In this document: piece after piece, positions 1 through 8,261 of the stretch
Position numbering within the stretch: the first letter of the stretch is position 1
Layout of the letters: every line of letters begins with the position of its first letter
Assembly (NCBI GenBank): GCA_964534315.1
Contig: CAZHOV010000016.1
Coordinates: forward strand, 1-50,696
Reading direction: 5' to 3'
Length of the DNA stretch: 50,696 nt
Origin: CAZHOV01 sp964534315
GTDB taxonomy: Bacteria; Bacteroidota; Bacteroidia; Chitinophagales; Saprospiraceae
The notes under the pieces: generated by a model
Database searches by the model: none
What the model was told of the DNA's origin: nothing
Seen by the model: the letters and a program-made list of their open reading frames with translations, nothing else
Translations under genes and position numbers: made by a program

Positions 1-93
1 GGTGCAGGGGTGTAGAGGTGTAGGGAGGTACAGAGGTGTAGGGAGGTACAGAGGTGTAGGGAGGTACAGGGGTACAGGGGTGCAGAGATGCAG
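1..93. repeat. G-rich tandem repeat at the window edge
   Basis: Three perfect copies of an 18-bp unit (AGGTGTAGGGAGGTACAG) lie at 16-33, 34-51 and 52-69, followed by degenerate 8-bp units of the type GGGTGCAG up to about 93. The repeat abuts the 3' end of a Uma2-like remnant. A related GGTGCAA repeat abuts the 3' end of the intact Uma2 gene at 4141-4185. Copy number beyond the window edge is unknown. No function is visible. Confidence 0.85.
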
Positions 94-161
94 GGGAATA
101 GGGATTTGTCTTCCACAAGCAGATTAAAAGAGGTAATTTCAATGGTTCCTTGAGAGGCCGT
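94..161 (-). pseudogene. Remnant of the 3' end of a Uma2-family gene
   Basis: Read on the minus strand, this stretch encodes about 20 residues (QGTIE...VEDKSLFP) that match the C-terminus of the intact Uma2 gene at 4190-4747 (EGTIE...VEVKSLFP) at 13 of 20 positions. Upstream, the frame hits a stop at 162-164 and the similarity ends. Downstream, the normal stop codon is absent and the frame runs into the G-rich repeat to the window edge. It is a decayed duplicate, not a working gene. That both Uma2 3' ends carry the same kind of repeat suggests a shared duplication history (inference). Confidence 0.7.
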
Positions 162-196
162 TCAAATTTATTAGCCCTAATAAGGTCAGTTAAGTG

Positions 197-242
197 ATAA
201 TCAATTGATTATATGCTATTTGAGATAGTTTAATGAACTATC
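197..242. promoter_or_regulatory. Two palindromes between the Uma2 remnant and the hairpin repeat
   Basis: 197-212 is a perfect 16-bp palindrome (ATAATCAATTGATTAT). 224-242 is a hairpin with stem GATAGTT/AACTATC and loop TAATG. Either could be an operator or a relic of a mobile repeat. Nothing ties them to a known regulator. The gene-free region 1-457 holds, in order, the G-rich repeat, the Uma2 remnant, these palindromes and the hairpin element at 246-372. Confidence 0.35.
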
Positions 243-245
243 AAT

Positions 246-372
246 GCTGGCTGGTACGTCTTCGTACGTAACAAATGTCACTGCTGGTTGGTATGTCTTC
301 GTATTCAACAAATGTCACTGCTGGTTGGTACGTCCGCGTACCAACCAACATTCCGGGTGCCTCCAGGCACCC
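246..372. repeat. Paired-hairpin intergenic element, copy 1
   Basis: Two 37-bp units (246-282, 283-319) and a partial third begin GCTGGYTGGTA. Unit 1 contains GTACG-TCTT-CGTAC. The third unit carries an 11-bp perfect hairpin (TGGTTGGTACG at 322-332, loop TCCG, CGTACCAACCA at 337-347). A second hairpin follows at 355-372 (GGGTGCC, loop TCCA, GGCACCC). Nearly the same arrangement recurs at 4830-4925, and a diverged inverted form at 6396-6443. The hairpins are not followed by T tracts, so they are unlikely to be terminators. The element ends 85 bp before the start of the caspase/TPR gene. Confidence 0.8.
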
Positions 373-457
373 AATAAAATAACCCGGCACCATAAAGCAC
401 CCAAAAAACAAGGTATTTTACGTATTTTGCATTTCCGACAATAAAAAAATACCATAC

Positions 458-3400
458 ATGAAATTTCTAGCCCCCGTGCTATTCATAATACTAGGATACT
501 CATTAGGTGCCCAGGAAATTACCACCCCCGACTCCACTAGTAACACCTATGCTGTAGTGGTCGGTATCTCCGAACACCAAAACGAAGATATCCCCGACCT
601 AAAATTTGCCGATAAAGACGCAGAGGCCTTTGCCAATTACTTGCGATCGCCGGCAGGAGGGAATCTTTCGGAAGATAACATCCGACTACTCACCAATGAA
701 AAAGCCACTTTTGCGGCGGTAGCAGCTGAGCTGGACTGGCTGGTAGAAGTATGCCAGGAAGATGATCAAGCCATTTTCTATTTTTCCGGACACGGAGACG
801 TGGAAGCCAAAACCGAAAGGCAACCCGGTTTTTTATTGACTTACGATTCACCTTCCAAGGTCTATATCAGCGGCTCCTATCCTCTATTCTATTTGCAGCT
901 GATTATCGAAACTTTATCGACCGATAAAAATGTACAAACCCTGGTCATCACCGATGCCTGCCGGGCCGGAAAACTGGCCGGCAGCGAGATCGGCGGCACC
1001 CAGGCCACCGCAGCCAACCTCGCCAAGCAATACGCCAATGAGATCAAGATACTCTCCTGCCAACCCGATGAGTTCTCCCTGGAAGGCGAACAATGGGGTG
1101 GCGGAAGAGGCGCTTTCTCTTATCACCTGATTGAGGGGTTGATCGGCCTGGCCGATAAGAATGGAGACGCCAAGGTGAATTTATTGGACAGTAAAGATGG
1201 ACAGCCTTCTGCTGATGAACTGTACCGGCAGCTCATTCAATTGGAAGAACTTCAATCCCTAAAAAGCTCCATGACCCGGAAATTTTCTGTTGCCCTGCAA
1301 GATGATGCGCAGCAGGCCATTAATTCCTATATGCTGGCCAATCCGACGGAGCTGAAAAAAAGATGGAAGGCAGATTCTACTTACTCGCAATATCCACGCT
1401 ACCTGGGCAGGGCGGCCGAACTGCTGGGCGAAAAGCACTACATGTATGATTTCATGATCGCCAAACAACTATATTTTGAGGGCTTGAATTTGCGCTTAAA
1501 AGCGGATGCGGGGAATAAGTTGGGAAGTTATGAGGAAGCCATTGAAAAACAGCAGGCAGCTTTAGCATTAGAAAACCGGGCTGCTTTTTTATATAATGAA
1601 TTGGGGGTAATCTATACCAGATTAATCAATAATAAAAAGGCAGTTGAAAATTATGGAAAGGCAATTGAATTAGCCCCGGAATGGGGATTGCCTTATATCA
1701 ACTATTGTTTGGAACTTTTCTATTCCGGTGATAAGGAAAAGGCCATTGATTATGGAGAAAAAGCGCTTTCTCTACTACCTGACTATCCGCAACTGATGAA
1801 TTTACTGGGCTGGATCTACTGGGACCGTTCTGACGAGTCTAATCTTCGAGACCGATTTCAAAGATCAGGTATTGAACTGAAAGATGATTTCATTTACGCA
1901 CCCGACAATGTGTTGACCTCTACCGAAAAGAAATTACGATACCAAAAGGTCATTGAATTACTGGAACAAGCCGTAGCAGCAGACCCGGAGTTTGTTTCCG
2001 GACATCTTAATTTGGGAATGAGTTATTTGCATACCCAACAGCATAAAAAGGCTATTGACCAAATCAAAAAGGCCCTTCAGTTAGATTCCACCACCCACAC
2101 CATCTATACCCGATTGGGAGATGCCTATAGCTCCACCGGACAATACGCTGCATCTGTACAAGCATATACCAAAGCGATCGCCTTGGTGGATAGCACCCAA
2201 TTCTGGACAAAGTCAAACTGGTATCTTAACATGGGAATTACTTACGGTGAATGGGGAAAACCAAAAGAAGCTTTGGCAACCTTCTTAAAAGCCATTGAAC
2301 TAGCTCCCAATAATGAATACGCTAACGCAAGAGCCGCAGATATATATTATAATATTGGACAATTGGACAAGGCGGAGAGGTATTATATAAGATCAATTTC
2401 TTTTCGTGACTACCCACAATTATTCCAAGCAACCGGCTGGTTTTATGAGCAGCTCAATCGGTTTGAGGAAGCAGAATGGATGTATTTGAAGGCCATCAAA
2501 GTATTCCCTAATTTTGTGATCGCGAATAATAATCTAACCGGACTTTATTTTAAAACAAGGCAGCTTGAGAAGGCAATGAAACACGCCCAAAACCTCATTG
2601 AACTCAATCCGGACTATTCCTCCTACATAAATGCGGGGAAAGCAGCCTACCTTACTAAGCAACCTGACCGGGCCAAAGAATATTTTCAACAAGCGATTGA
2701 TTTGGCCCCGGCGGATCCATCCACTCTACTAGAGATCGGTTATTTCTTTTTTCTCCATAGTGAATACCAAAAAGCAGAAGAATACCTGAAAAAAGCACTC
2801 GAAATCGACCCCCAATCTGGGCAGGTTCACGACATTCTTGCTAATAATCGTTTCATGAATGGTCATTTTACGGAAGCAATTGCCTGGTTAGACAAAGGAT
2901 TGGCGCTAAACCCCACCCCCATTGGAAAGGCTAATTTATTCCTGACGAAAGACTTTATTATCTACTTAGCCAAAAGGCATAAGGGGGAAGTTATCCACAC
3001 TCTACAAGCTGAAAAAGAACATCCACCTTTCCGGGGGGTAAGCACACTATTCGAAAAACTAAGGGATGAAGACTGGACTACTGCCGGTATGGTTCTTCAT
3101 GAGTTATTGAAATCATTCCCAGACCTCCCTGGTGGCAATTACATCCAATGTCGGCTAAAAATAAAAGGAGGAGAATTGGAAGAAGCATTACCTGCCTTAG
3201 AGAAAGCGGTCAAGAGTATTCCTTTTGATTTTATTCAAAAGGATCCGGAATTAGCCCCCCTCCGCCAAGTCCGGGGATACCAACAAATAATGCGGGAATA
3301 TTTCCCCGAAAAATTTGATGACCTGGAAACCTTCCATTTTTCTGAAAAGAAACCCATTTATTACCCTGAAAACTGTGTAAGCCTTGCCAAATACTACGAA

Positions 3401-4174
3401 AGACAAAATGAAAAGGACAGAGCCATGTTCCTGTACGAAAAGGCCACTGAATTACACACCGATAGTCTTTCGGCTACCGAGCAATTGGCCATTGCAGAAG
3501 CCTACCTGAAACTGGGTGATTATGAAAAAGCCAAGGAAGTCTGCCCTGAAGAAGTGGAGGTTGAAGAGACTGAAAAGCTTCTGCCTATTGGAAAACTACT
3601 TTATTTACTAGACCGGCCTGAGCAGGCAGAAGTCTATTTTCAAAAAGCAATAAAGGTTTCCACAAATAAGCAACTTGCTCAAAAAATCGGTTGGCACTAC
3701 CAAACCCATGGTGAAAAAGAGTTGGCTATAAAATATTTAAGAAAAGCACTTGAAATTTATCCTGAATTTCACGGTCCTTTTTGGGATTTAGGCTGGCTAT
3801 ATTTTTCTTTGGGAGAATATGAAAAGGCAGCTATGGTAATGGATGAGGGAATAGAAAAATATCCAAATGAATTTGACTTAAAAGGAATAAAAGAAATGAT
3901 CCTCTGCCTTTCCAATCCATTTGCTCAGGCCGGAAAGGCTTTTGAAAAACTTGAAGTGCAGCGCCCCGGCATTAAGATAATCGACACTTATTTGGATTTG
4001 GTTAGGGAAAATAAGTACAAAGAAGCATCCGATTTACGAGAGGAAATAAATGAGTCTTTTTCGGAGTGGTGGATAAAGAGGATGTTACGGGTAACTGATG
4101 TTTGGATGTTTACAAACAAAGGAGCATATGAAGATGCCACAGCGGTGCAAGGGTGCAACGATGCAACGGTGTAG
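458..4174 (+). CDS. Secreted caspase-like (C14) protein with long TPR array
   Basis: The 1238-residue product begins with a signal peptide (MKFLAPVLFIILGYSLGAQ). Residues 30-275 look like a caspase-family peptidase domain with the expected dyad: His112 in YFSGHGD and Cys168 in DACRAG. From about residue 360 to 1200 it is a run of tetratricopeptide-like helical repeats (A/Y/P spacing, e.g. NLGMSYLHTQQHKKAIDQIKK). The protein is probably exported to the periplasm or cell surface, where it may cleave or scaffold partners; the substrate is unknown. The last dozen residues (about EDATAVQGCNDATV) are encoded by a GGTGCAA-type repeat, so the original C-terminus may be lost. It stands alone on the plus strand. 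Caspase-TPR fusions occur in Bacteroidota and cyanobacteria; a role in defence or cell death cannot be shown here. Confidence 0.85.
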   Translation: MKFLAPVLFIILGYSLGAQEITTPDSTSNTYAVVVGISEHQNEDIPDLKFADKDAEAFANYLRSPAGGNLSEDNIRLLTNEKATFAAVAAELDWLVEVCQEDDQAIFYFSGHGDVEAKTERQPGFLLTYDSPSKVYISGSYPLFYLQLIIETLSTDKNVQTLVITDACRAGKLAGSEIGGTQATAANLAKQYANEIKILSCQPDEFSLEGEQWGGGRGAFSYHLIEGLIGLADKNGDAKVNLLDSKDGQPSADELYRQLIQLEELQSLKSSMTRKFSVALQDDAQQAINSYMLANPTELKKRWKADSTYSQYPRYLGRAAELLGEKHYMYDFMIAKQLYFEGLNLRLKADAGNKLGSYEEAIEKQQAALALENRAAFLYNELGVIYTRLINNKKAVENYGKAIELAPEWGLPYINYCLELFYSGDKEKAIDYGEKALSLLPDYPQLMNLLGWIYWDRSDESNLRDRFQRSGIELKDDFIYAPDNVLTSTEKKLRYQKVIELLEQAVAADPEFVSGHLNLGMSYLHTQQHKKAIDQIKKALQLDSTTHTIYTRLGDAYSSTGQYAASVQAYTKAIALVDSTQFWTKSNWYLNMGITYGEWGKPKEALATFLKAIELAPNNEYANARAADIYYNIGQLDKAERYYIRSISFRDYPQLFQATGWFYEQLNRFEEAEWMYLKAIKVFPNFVIANNNLTGLYFKTRQLEKAMKHAQNLIELNPDYSSYINAGKAAYLTKQPDRAKEYFQQAIDLAPADPSTLLEIGYFFFLHSEYQKAEEYLKKALEIDPQSGQVHDILANNRFMNGHFTEAIAWLDKGLALNPTPIGKANLFLTKDFIIYLAKRHKGEVIHTLQAEKEHPPFRGVSTLFEKLRDEDWTTAGMVLHELLKSFPDLPGGNYIQCRLKIKGGELEEALPALEKAVKSIPFDFIQKDPELAPLRQVRGYQQIMREYFPEKFDDLETFHFSEKKPIYYPENCVSLAKYYERQNEKDRAMFLYEKATELHTDSLSATEQLAIAEAYLKLGDYEKAKEVCPEEVEVEETEKLLPIGKLLYLLDRPEQAEVYFQKAIKVSTNKQLAQKIGWHYQTHGEKELAIKYLRKALEIYPEFHGPFWDLGWLYFSLGEYEKAAMVMDEGIEKYPNEFDLKGIKEMILCLSNPFAQAGKAFEKLEVQRPGIKIIDTYLDLVRENKYKEASDLREEINESFSEWWIKRMLRVTDVWMFTNKGAYEDATAVQGCNDATV

Positions 4175-4185
4175 GAGGGGGGCAA
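4141..4185. repeat. GGTGCAA-type repeat overlapping a gene's 3' end
   Basis: Imperfect 8-9 bp units (GCGGTGCAA, GGGTGCAAC, GATGCAAC, GGTGTAGG) run across the last codons and the stop of the caspase/TPR gene and end at the stop of the Uma2 gene on the other strand. The composition resembles the repeat at 1-93 and the 8-bp repeat at 27324-27347. Confidence 0.7.
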
Positions 4186-4189
4186 AGGT

Positions 4190-4747
4190 TTAAGGGAATA
4201 GGGATTTGACTTCTACAACCAGATCAAAGGGGGATAGCTCAATGGTTCCCTCAAGGGAAATGATATTGTTTTTTGTATACCATCCCTTTCTGGGTTGTTG
4301 GTACAAGATCACTTCTTTTTCCTCCAAATTCACTATGGCATAGAAAGGAATATTACTCTTGGCATATAAGGTTGATTTTACTTCCTTATCTTTATCAAGG
4401 GTGGAATCAGCAACCTCAAACACCCAAAATGTATCGTCTGAAGTCGGATGACTATCAGCATAGAAATTATCTTTTCTTTTAACGATGGAAAGGTCTGGTT
4501 CCGGTTCAGATAAATCACCTAGAATAATGGGATTTTGACTTCTCACCATTATGTTGGAGGGCAATAAACGCTTAAGTAGTTCGCTGATTTTTTCGACGCA
4601 AGCTGCATGTTCGGAACCTATTGGACTCATTTTTATCAATTGACCATTTAATAATTCTACCTTGTCATGAGGTTGAAGAATTCCTGTTTTTATCATCTTG
4701 TGATATTCTGCAACAGTTATTAATCGTTGTTCTAAGCGAACCGGCAT
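4190..4747 (-). CDS. Uma2-family (DUF820) restriction-endonuclease-like protein
   Basis: This 185-residue protein has the Uma2 layout: a short N-terminal helical part, VELLNGQLIKMSPIGSEHA at residues 30-48, EPEPDLSIVK at 81-90, FEVADSTLDKDKEVKSTLYA at 110-129, then a hydrophobic strand ending FYAIVNL. Glu31, Asp85, Glu111 and a nearby Lys fit the PD-(D/E)xK nuclease core. Members are abundant in cyanobacteria and some Bacteroidota; most have no known biological role and are often spread by duplication. Its stop lies just beyond the GGTGCAA repeat, and a decayed copy of its 3' end is at 94-161. It is convergent with the caspase/TPR gene. Confidence 0.85.
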   Translation of the reverse strand: MPVRLEQRLITVAEYHKMIKTGILQPHDKVELLNGQLIKMSPIGSEHAACVEKISELLKRLLPSNIMVRSQNPIILGDLSEPEPDLSIVKRKDNFYADSHPTSDDTFWVFEVADSTLDKDKEVKSTLYAKSNIPFYAIVNLEEKEVILYQQPRKGWYTKNNIISLEGTIELSPFDLVVEVKSLFP

Positions 4748-4829
4748 AAAGTTTTTTTACTAAATTTAACAAAAAATTACTCAAATAATTCCCTTTCTTC
4801 TTCCAAATCATTTTTTTACGTGATCTAAT

Positions 4830-4925
4830 GCTGGTTGGTAGTTAGTACGTCTTCGTACGTTTCAAATGCTATGCTGGTTGGTACGTCCACGTACCAACCA
4901 ACATTCCGGGTGCCTCCAGGCACCC
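4830..4925. repeat. Paired-hairpin intergenic element, copy 2
   Basis: It contains a short hairpin AGTACG-TCTT-CGTAC around 4844-4858, the 11-bp stem TGGTTGGTACG/CGTACCAACCA at 4875-4900 with loop TCCA (TCCG in copy 1), and GGGTGCC-TCCA-GGCACCC at 4908-4925. Downstream similarity to copy 1 continues through an AATAAC..GGCAC..CACC..AAAACAAGG stretch to about 4965. It ends 76 bp before the amidohydrolase start, nearly the same distance as copy 1 from its gene. Confidence 0.8.
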
Positions 4926-5001
4926 AATAAATAACCAGGCACGAAAATGCACCAAAAACAAGGATTTCCCTTATCTTTAGAAACAACCAAAAATACGCTA
5001 T

Positions 5002-6324
5002 ATGCAATACACCCCCATTTTCATCCTCTTATTTTGTTGTTCGGCTGCCTTCGGACAGCAAGACTATTCTGCTAACCTTACACAACAAATAACCAAAGAT
5101 CTCCCCTATTTATCCAATCTATACCAACATTACCACAGCCATCCCGAACTCTCTTTTCAGGAAGAAAAGACCTCAAAAACAATGGCTGAAGAACTAAGAA
5201 CAATTGGATTTGAAGTGACCGAAAACATAGGTGGTTTTGGAGTGGTTGGCGTTTATAAAAATGGCGAAGGCCCCACTATTCTGGTGAGAGCGGACATGGA
5301 TGCATTACCCATTAAAGAAGAAACCGGACTTCCTTTTGCCAGTAGCGTAGAAACTACAAAGGAAGACGGCTCAACCATACCCGTGATGCACGCCTGCGGA
5401 CACGACATCCACATGACCGTATGGGCAGGCACTGCACGCCTATTAATCAACAATACAGATCAATGGAGGGGCACACTCGTTTTCTTAGGGCAACCGGCAG
5501 AAGAACGGGCCGGCGGAGCGAAAGCCATGCTGGCTGACGGGCTTTATGAACGATTTCCTGTTCCGGATTATGCGCTGGCCATACATGTTAGCTCTTCTTT
5601 AAAAGCAGGAACCGTAGGCTATACTCCTAAGTATGCTATGGCTAATGTCGACATGGTGGATATTACCGTTTTTGGAAAAGGTGGGCATGGGGCTTACCCA
5701 CATACCACCAAAGATCCGGTTGTCTTGGCTGCAAGAATTATCAATGCCCTGCAAACGATCGTCAGCCGGGAAATCTCTCCTTTGGAACCAGCAGTGGTTA
5801 GCGTCGGTTCAATCCACGGAGGTACAAAGGGTAACGTTATCCCAAATGAAGTAATGCTTGAACTTACCCTCCGTTCCTATTCAGATGAGGTGCGCAATGC
5901 ATTAATTGAAAAGATCGAACGCATTTGCAAAGGGGTGGCTTTTTCTGCTGGTCTTTCGGAGGAATTATTTCCCAAGGTATTCGTCCGGGATGAGCATGCC
6001 CCTTCCTTATTCAATGATGAGCAATTAGCTGACAAGCTAGGTAAAGTATTTATACGGTGTTTGGGGAAAGAAAATGTAGAAGTATTGCCTCCCACCATGG
6101 TCGGCGAAGATTTCGGTCAATTTGGGCGTACCAATGAAAAAGTGCCTATCTTTCTTTTTTGGTTAGGATCTGTTCATGAGGATCGATTTGAAGCAGCCCA
6201 AAATGGAGAATTGGAGCTTCCTTCTTTACATTCTTCGACTTATTATCCTGATTATGAAAACACCATTAAAACGGGCGTGTTATGTATGGGGAGTGCGGTG
6301 ATGGAGTTATTACATGGGGAGTGA
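5002..6324 (+). CDS. Secreted M20D-family amidohydrolase (hippurate-hydrolase/IAA-amino-acid-hydrolase type)
   Basis: The protein has 440 residues with an N-terminal signal peptide (to about AAFGQQ, residue 20), pointing to the periplasm. Recognisable M20D features are HSHPELSFQE (45-54), the ADMDALPIKEETGLPF segment (about 97-112), the metal site HACGHDIHM (130-138), EERAGGAKAM (about 174), a dimerisation-domain GKGGHGAYPH, and VGEDFGQFG near the C-terminus. Such enzymes hydrolyse N-acyl amino acids or related amides with a two-metal centre; the exact substrate is unknown. The closest family type is the amidohydrolase/peptidase group rather than succinyl-diaminopimelate deacylase. It is preceded by paired-hairpin copy 2. 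Confidence 0.88.
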   Translation: MQYTPIFILLFCCSAAFGQQDYSANLTQQITKDLPYLSNLYQHYHSHPELSFQEEKTSKTMAEELRTIGFEVTENIGGFGVVGVYKNGEGPTILVRADMDALPIKEETGLPFASSVETTKEDGSTIPVMHACGHDIHMTVWAGTARLLINNTDQWRGTLVFLGQPAEERAGGAKAMLADGLYERFPVPDYALAIHVSSSLKAGTVGYTPKYAMANVDMVDITVFGKGGHGAYPHTTKDPVVLAARIINALQTIVSREISPLEPAVVSVGSIHGGTKGNVIPNEVMLELTLRSYSDEVRNALIEKIERICKGVAFSAGLSEELFPKVFVRDEHAPSLFNDEQLADKLGKVFIRCLGKENVEVLPPTMVGEDFGQFGRTNEKVPIFLFWLGSVHEDRFEAAQNGELELPSLHSSTYYPDYENTIKTGVLCMGSAVMELLHGE

Positions 6325-6395
6325 GAAAAATGAGTTGTTTTTTGTTATGAATAGCTTATATTTTATTTTGGATAAGCTTAGGATTAATGCGTTAA

Positions 6396-6443
6396 CGAGG
6401 CCAGAGGCCTCGGTCAATTGCGTAAGTGGACGAAGACGTCCAC
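6396..6443. repeat. Paired-hairpin intergenic element, diverged inverted copy 3
   Basis: Two hairpins lie side by side: CGAGGCC-AGA-GGCCTCG (6396-6412) and GTGGACG-AAGA-CGTCCAC (6426-6443 area). Read on the minus strand they become a TCTT-loop hairpin followed by a TCT-loop hairpin, the same order as copies 1 and 2 (TCTT/TCCR loop, then TCCA loop). The stem sequences are different but still fully paired. Flanking GCGTTAAC and TTGCGTAAG repeats are also present. It ends about 88 bp before the GH16 start codon. Confidence 0.6.
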
Positions 6444-6530
6444 ACGAGTATTTTAGTTGCGTAAGCATAGTTTTTGGAGAGGCCCTCTAATAAAGATACG
6501 AGTTACTTATTTAGCCAAAAGGTAAATACC

Positions 6531-8261
6531 ATGCGAACATTATTCACGTTTTTTTTCTTGATTTTCATTTCTCTTTTTGCAAATGCCCAATGCTGGAATT
6601 TGGTTTGGGAAGATGAATTTGATGGCAACACGCTTGACCTCAACAAATGGGAATATCAAATTGGAGGGAATGGTTGGGGAAACAACGAACTTCAGTATTA
6701 TACCAATCAAAATGCAGAAGTTTCGGATGGAACACTTAAGATCATTGCTGATCAGGATGTGAATAATACCCATCCGTCCAATGACTATGTTTCCAGTAGG
6801 ATCCGCACCATCAATAAAGGGGACTGGAGATATGGTAAGATGGAAGCCAGCATCAAATTACCTATTGGGCAGGGCATTTGGCCAGCTTTCTGGATGATGC
6901 CCACGGAGAGCGTCTATGGAATCTGGCCCCGAAGTGGAGAAATCGATATTATGGAATATTTGGGGCACCAACCCTCTACCGTTCATGGTACCTGCCATTA
7001 TGGGTGGGCCTGGAATGACAAAGGATCATCCGGAACCTCTACTTCATTAGCCTCTGGAACCTTTCCAGAAGATTTTCATACCTTTAGTATAGAGTGGGAG
7101 CCAACTCAAATTCGCTGGTATTTAGACGGGGTACAGTATCATGAAACCAATAGCAATGATCCTGACTTCAGCTTTTTTCTCTGGCCATTTGATGAAAAAT
7201 TTCATTTTATTCTCAACGTAGCGGTCGGAGGCAACTGGCCGGGGCCTCCCAACTCCTCAACTGTATTCCCTCAGCAGATGGAAGTAGACTGGGTAAGAGC
7301 TTACCAACAATTTCCTGACCTGGAAATGGAAGGAGATCTATTGGTAACCCCTCAGAGCAATGGAACCGTTTACTCCATTCCTTCCATTCCCAACACTTAC
7401 TATTATTGGACAGTACCCAGTGGAGCTTCCATTGCTGAAGGCCAGGGAACTAATGAAATTTCGGTCGATTGGGGAGATACCGGTGGGGAGGTTGTGGTGG
7501 AGGTATACAATTCCTGTGGTAATTACAGTATTTCGAAGGCCGTAACCGTAACTCCTAACTTATGGTTAAACTGGAATTTTGAAGAGGAGTTTGCTAATTG
7601 GTCGACCAATACCCATAACGGATCGGCAGCCAATTTTACGGTCACAGATGAAGAGGTCTATGAAGGTTCTCTTTCTGCATGTGTGGAGGTTTATGAGTTG
7701 GCCGATAATCCCTGGGACATTCAACTGGGCCGGACTAATATTTCTTTAGAGCAAGGAGTAGATTACACCCTTTCTTTCTGGGCCAAAGGTTCTATTGGAA
7801 TTCAAGATGTTAATATTGCATTCGTTAACCAATCTACTTTTGAATTGATCTATACGGAAGCATCCACCATATCAGAAGATTGGCAGCAATATTTTTTCTC
7901 GTTTACGGCTCCTGATAGCGAAACTGCCTTATTCAATCTAGACCTGGGTGATGAAGTAGGTATTTCATGTTTCGACGATTTCTTATTTACTCAAACGGCT
8001 TTAGTCAACACCCATGAACGCCAAGACAAAGTGGCACCATTGGTATACCCTAACCCTTCTAACCATGATCTTTTTGTTGAAGGTAATGCACTGGAAAAAA
8101 TCGAGCTTTTTGATGTTAATGGAAGGCTTCTCAAGCGTGAAAAAATCGTTTCTAAAGGAAGAAAAGAACGGATTGACCTCAGTGGTATTCCTAATGGTAT
8201 TTATTTGATTAAGGTGGTTGACCAGGGGCGAGCAGTTATTCAAAAACTAATCATCCAATAA
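6531..8261 (+). CDS. Secreted GH16 beta-glucanase (laminarinase-like) with T9SS sorting domain
   Basis: I start at the ATG at 6531 because it opens directly into a signal peptide (MRTLFTFFFLIFISLFANAQ); the ATG at 6474 would put 19 polar residues before it. The product has 576 residues. Residues 25-270 are a GH16 domain with the catalytic segment GEIDIMEYLG: nucleophile Glu about 137, acid/base Glu about 142. WGNNELQYYT upstream is typical of laminarinases. Then come a PKD/Ig-like domain (about 275-350), a CBM4/9-like jelly roll (about 355-500) and a C-terminal T9SS type A domain (YPNPSNHDLFVEG ... GIYLIKVV). It is expected to cut beta-1,3(4)-glucans outside the cell, after export by the Por system. 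Its 3' end overlaps the convergent methyltransferase gene by 15 bp. Confidence 0.92.
   Translation: MRTLFTFFFLIFISLFANAQCWNLVWEDEFDGNTLDLNKWEYQIGGNGWGNNELQYYTNQNAEVSDGTLKIIADQDVNNTHPSNDYVSSRIRTINKGDWRYGKMEASIKLPIGQGIWPAFWMMPTESVYGIWPRSGEIDIMEYLGHQPSTVHGTCHYGWAWNDKGSSGTSTSLASGTFPEDFHTFSIEWEPTQIRWYLDGVQYHETNSNDPDFSFFLWPFDEKFHFILNVAVGGNWPGPPNSSTVFPQQMEVDWVRAYQQFPDLEMEGDLLVTPQSNGTVYSIPSIPNTYYYWTVPSGASIAEGQGTNEISVDWGDTGGEVVVEVYNSCGNYSISKAVTVTPNLWLNWNFEEEFANWSTNTHNGSAANFTVTDEEVYEGSLSACVEVYELADNPWDIQLGRTNISLEQGVDYTLSFWAKGSIGIQDVNIAFVNQSTFELIYTEASTISEDWQQYFFSFTAPDSETALFNLDLGDEVGISCFDDFLFTQTALVNTHERQDKVAPLVYPNPSNHDLFVEGNALEKIELFDVNGRLLKREKIVSKGRKERIDLSGIPNGIYLIKVVDQGRAVIQKLIIQ

Noticed and set aside
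1..93. Possible CRISPR array from short direct repeats
   Set aside because: The units are 8-18 bp and contiguous with no spacers, and no cas genes are present.
244..444. A 66-codon ORF over the hairpin element
   Set aside because: It reads through perfect inverted repeats and has the composition of the repeat, not of a protein; the similar element at 4830-4925 does not keep the frame.
458..4747. Calling the caspase/TPR and Uma2 genes a defence island
   Set aside because: The caspase-like protein has a signal peptide and the Uma2 gene is on the opposite strand with repeat-associated flanks; no other defence gene adjoins.
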